Of a DNA stretch of 6,213 nucleotides, positions 5,368 to 6,213 are shown piece after piece. The translations under genes were made by a program, and so were the position numbers. A model generated the notes under the pieces. That model did not search any database. It was not told the origin of the DNA and worked only from the letters and a program-made list of their open reading frames with translations. Every line of letters starts with the position of its first letter. The first letter of the stretch is position 1. Source of the stretch: Caulobacter sp. CCH9-E1 (GTDB lineage: Bacteria; Pseudomonadota; Alphaproteobacteria; Caulobacterales; Caulobacteraceae). The stretch is from assembly GCF_001556515.1 (NCBI RefSeq), contig NZ_LSJA01000318.1:1-6213 (forward strand). Reading direction: 5' to 3'.

Positions 5368-5775
5368 GCTTGGTTAACGGCGTTCGCTGACCGGCGTCGC
5401 TGTTGCGGGCGTCCAAATGGGCTACTCGGGGCGCCGCCCGGCGCTTTCGCGCCAGGCTCTGCCTGATCCGGCGAGCGACCGGCGGGCACGCTCGGTCCCG
5501 CGGCTTTCGCCGCTCCCTCGGGCGCGCCCCTGCGGGCAGGCTTTTGGCCTGCCGCCGGACGCTCGACGCCGCCTCCCGCCACGCGCTGCGCGCGGGCTCC
5601 TGTGCAGGCTTCATTGTCATGAGCGCCCGCTGACGCGGACGCGCCAGCTTAGGGCTCCGCCCTCGGCGCACTTCGGATCGGCTTCCGCCCAGCTTCGGCC
5701 GGCCCTTGGCCGTCCTGCAGCCGGGTCCCCGCGAAGCCGCCCCTCCGTTTGCACACCCGGTCTCGCCGACGGGCG
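5368..5775. other. hairpin-dense non-coding region between divergent genes
   Basis: No credible gene; the open frames on both strands (for example 5342-5812 minus and 5417-5935 plus) are Arg/Pro/Ala-rich frames typical of GC-rich noncoding DNA. It contains a series of perfect short hairpins: GGCGC-TTTC-GCGCC (5440-5453), CAGGC-TCT-GCCTG (5453-5465), CGAGCG/CGCTCG (5472-5494, 11-nt loop), GCGGC-TTTC-GCCGC (5500-5513), GGCAGGC-TTTTG-GCCTGCC (5535-5553), AGGGC-TCC-GCCCT (5651-5663), CGGCC-CTT-GGCCG (5700-5712) and CCGAC-GGGC-GTCGG (5766-5779). The short loops are mostly pyrimidine-rich on plus; read on minus, two are GAAA tetraloops. No plus-strand sigma-70 promoter for DUF3768 is evident. This could be a structured leader RNA or a region that folds as single-stranded DNA; either is inference. 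Confidence 0.6.
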
Positions 5776-5808
5776 TCGGGGTCAGGCGCGCTTTGCGCCT
5801 GACCCCGA
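5776..5808 (+). promoter_or_regulatory. 14-bp stem-loop in the DUF3768 leader
   Basis: Perfect 14-bp arms TCGGGGTCAGGCGC (5776-5789) and GCGCCTGACCCCGA (5795-5808), with loop GCTTT, ending 20 bases before the start codon and 7 bases before the Shine-Dalgarno. No T-tract follows in either direction, so it is not a standard terminator. Its left arm overlaps by 4 bases a competing 5-bp hairpin (5766-5779), so the two cannot both form fully. Confidence 0.65.
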
Positions 5809-5813
5809 GCACC

Positions 5814-5829
5814 TAGGAGAAAATTCCTA
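5814..5829 (+). promoter_or_regulatory. DUF3768 ribosome binding site within a small inverted repeat
   Basis: AGGAG (5815-5819) is a strong Shine-Dalgarno 9 nt before the ATG at 5829 and settles that start. TAGGA (5814-5818) can pair with TCCTA (5825-5829) around GAAAAT, placing the ribosome site and the A of the start codon in one 5-bp stem. Confidence 0.55.
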
Positions 5830-6161
5830 TGACCGAGCAAGACCATACCGCCGCCATCGCGGCCCTGAACGACGCCTGCCGCGCCGAGCCCGGCGCGGGC
5901 TGGGTATTGACCCAGGGCGTTCACGCGCTGCCTGAGGGCGACAAGCTGAAGGCCTTCGCCGCCGTGACCGCCTTCACCGACTTCCACGAGGACAACAACC
6001 CGCACGGCGAGCGCGATTGCGGGGCCTTTATGGTCGGCGACGCCAAGCTCTTCTGGAAGATCGACTACTACGACCTCGACCTCTGCATGGCTTCGACCGA
6101 TCCGGCCGACCCGGCCGTGACCAAGCGGGTGCTGACCCTGATGCTGGCCGAGGAATACTAG
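5829..6161 (+). CDS. DUF3768 domain-containing protein
   Basis: A 110-residue cytoplasmic protein covering the whole DUF3768 domain at its usual length. Marks: an N-terminal helix IAALNDACRAEPGAGWVLTQGVHAL (about 9-33), then FTDFHEDNNPHGERDCGAFMVG (48-69) with the conserved N-P-x-G-E-x-D-x-G pattern, FWKIDYYD (74-81), and the C-terminal signature DPADPAVTKRVLTLMLAEEY (91-110). Function is unknown in the family. In my recollection members are common in alphaproteobacterial plasmids and conjugative or integrated elements, often near anti-restriction or ParB-like genes; no such partner is inside this window. The ATG has a strong AGGAG site. Upstream lies the hairpin-dense region; no neighbour follows on the remaining 52 bp. 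Confidence 0.9.
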   Translation: MTEQDHTAAIAALNDACRAEPGAGWVLTQGVHALPEGDKLKAFAAVTAFTDFHEDNNPHGERDCGAFMVGDAKLFWKIDYYDLDLCMASTDPADPAVTKRVLTLMLAEEY

Positions 6162-6213
6162 GCCTGGCGCCAGAGGCGGCCGGGGCGGGGAGGGCGCTCC
6201 GGCTTGCTGGGCC

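Noticed and set aside
5440..5513. Repeated hairpins as a CRISPR array or REP elements
   Set aside because: No regular repeat length or spacer spacing; the two TTTC-loop stems share a pattern but not their arm sequences.
5342..5812. Minus-strand frame of 156 codons and plus-strand frame 5417-5935 across the hairpin region
   Set aside because: Arg/Pro/Ala-rich composition with no domain pattern; the minus frame runs across the strong promoter and the plus frame runs into DUF3768 in another frame.
6164..6173. Palindrome CTGGCGCCAG after DUF3768 as a terminator
   Set aside because: A 10-bp palindrome cannot form a loop-bearing stem of useful size and no T-run follows; the window ends too soon to judge.

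Overview
The window is high-GC DNA with long, strongly GC-biased reading frames, and frequent GTG/TTG starts. Its gene content (DUF3768, DUF190, compact acyltransferase-3, CDF transporter) fits an alphaproteobacterium, most likely Caulobacterales (Caulobacter, Phenylobacterium or Brevundimonas). That placement is an inference from style and families. The mixture of a metal transporter, a putative HEPN protein, unrecognised small proteins and DUF3768 looks like an accessory region (plasmid, integrated element or genomic island), but no transposase, integrase, tRNA, origin or att site is visible.

Left block, plus strand (1-2599): the 3' part of a CDF-family divalent-metal exporter; a DUF190 (PII-like) protein; an unrecognised 63-residue disordered protein with an internally repeated motif; and a membrane acyltransferase of family 3. 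The last three are closely spaced and probably co-transcribed. A perfect 10-bp hairpin at 2618-2641 separates this block from the convergent genes to its right.

Middle block, minus strand (2658-4926, read right to left): a 369-residue protein with a C-terminal HEPN-like region carrying an R-x4-H motif (candidate RNase or defence protein); a secreted 142-residue His-containing protein with its own possible promoter; a possible 32-residue leader ORF; and a 170-residue single-span membrane protein whose GTG start overlaps the leader's stop and whose Shine-Dalgarno lies in a hairpin.

Right block (4994-6213): a compact minus-strand unit has a near-consensus sigma-70 promoter (TTGACA-17-TAGTAT), a hairpin at its predicted 5' end, a 68-codon ORF, and an 11-bp terminator hairpin. 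Divergently, a DUF3768 gene runs on the plus strand. Between them lies about 460 bp without a credible gene but dense in short GC-rich hairpins. Their loops are mainly pyrimidine-rich on the plus strand, hence purine-rich (two GAAA tetraloops) on the minus strand. The series ends with a 14-bp stem and a small hairpin that covers the DUF3768 ribosome binding site. This hairpin region and the short transcription unit are the least explained parts of the window; the HEPN-like gene is the best candidate for a defence function.
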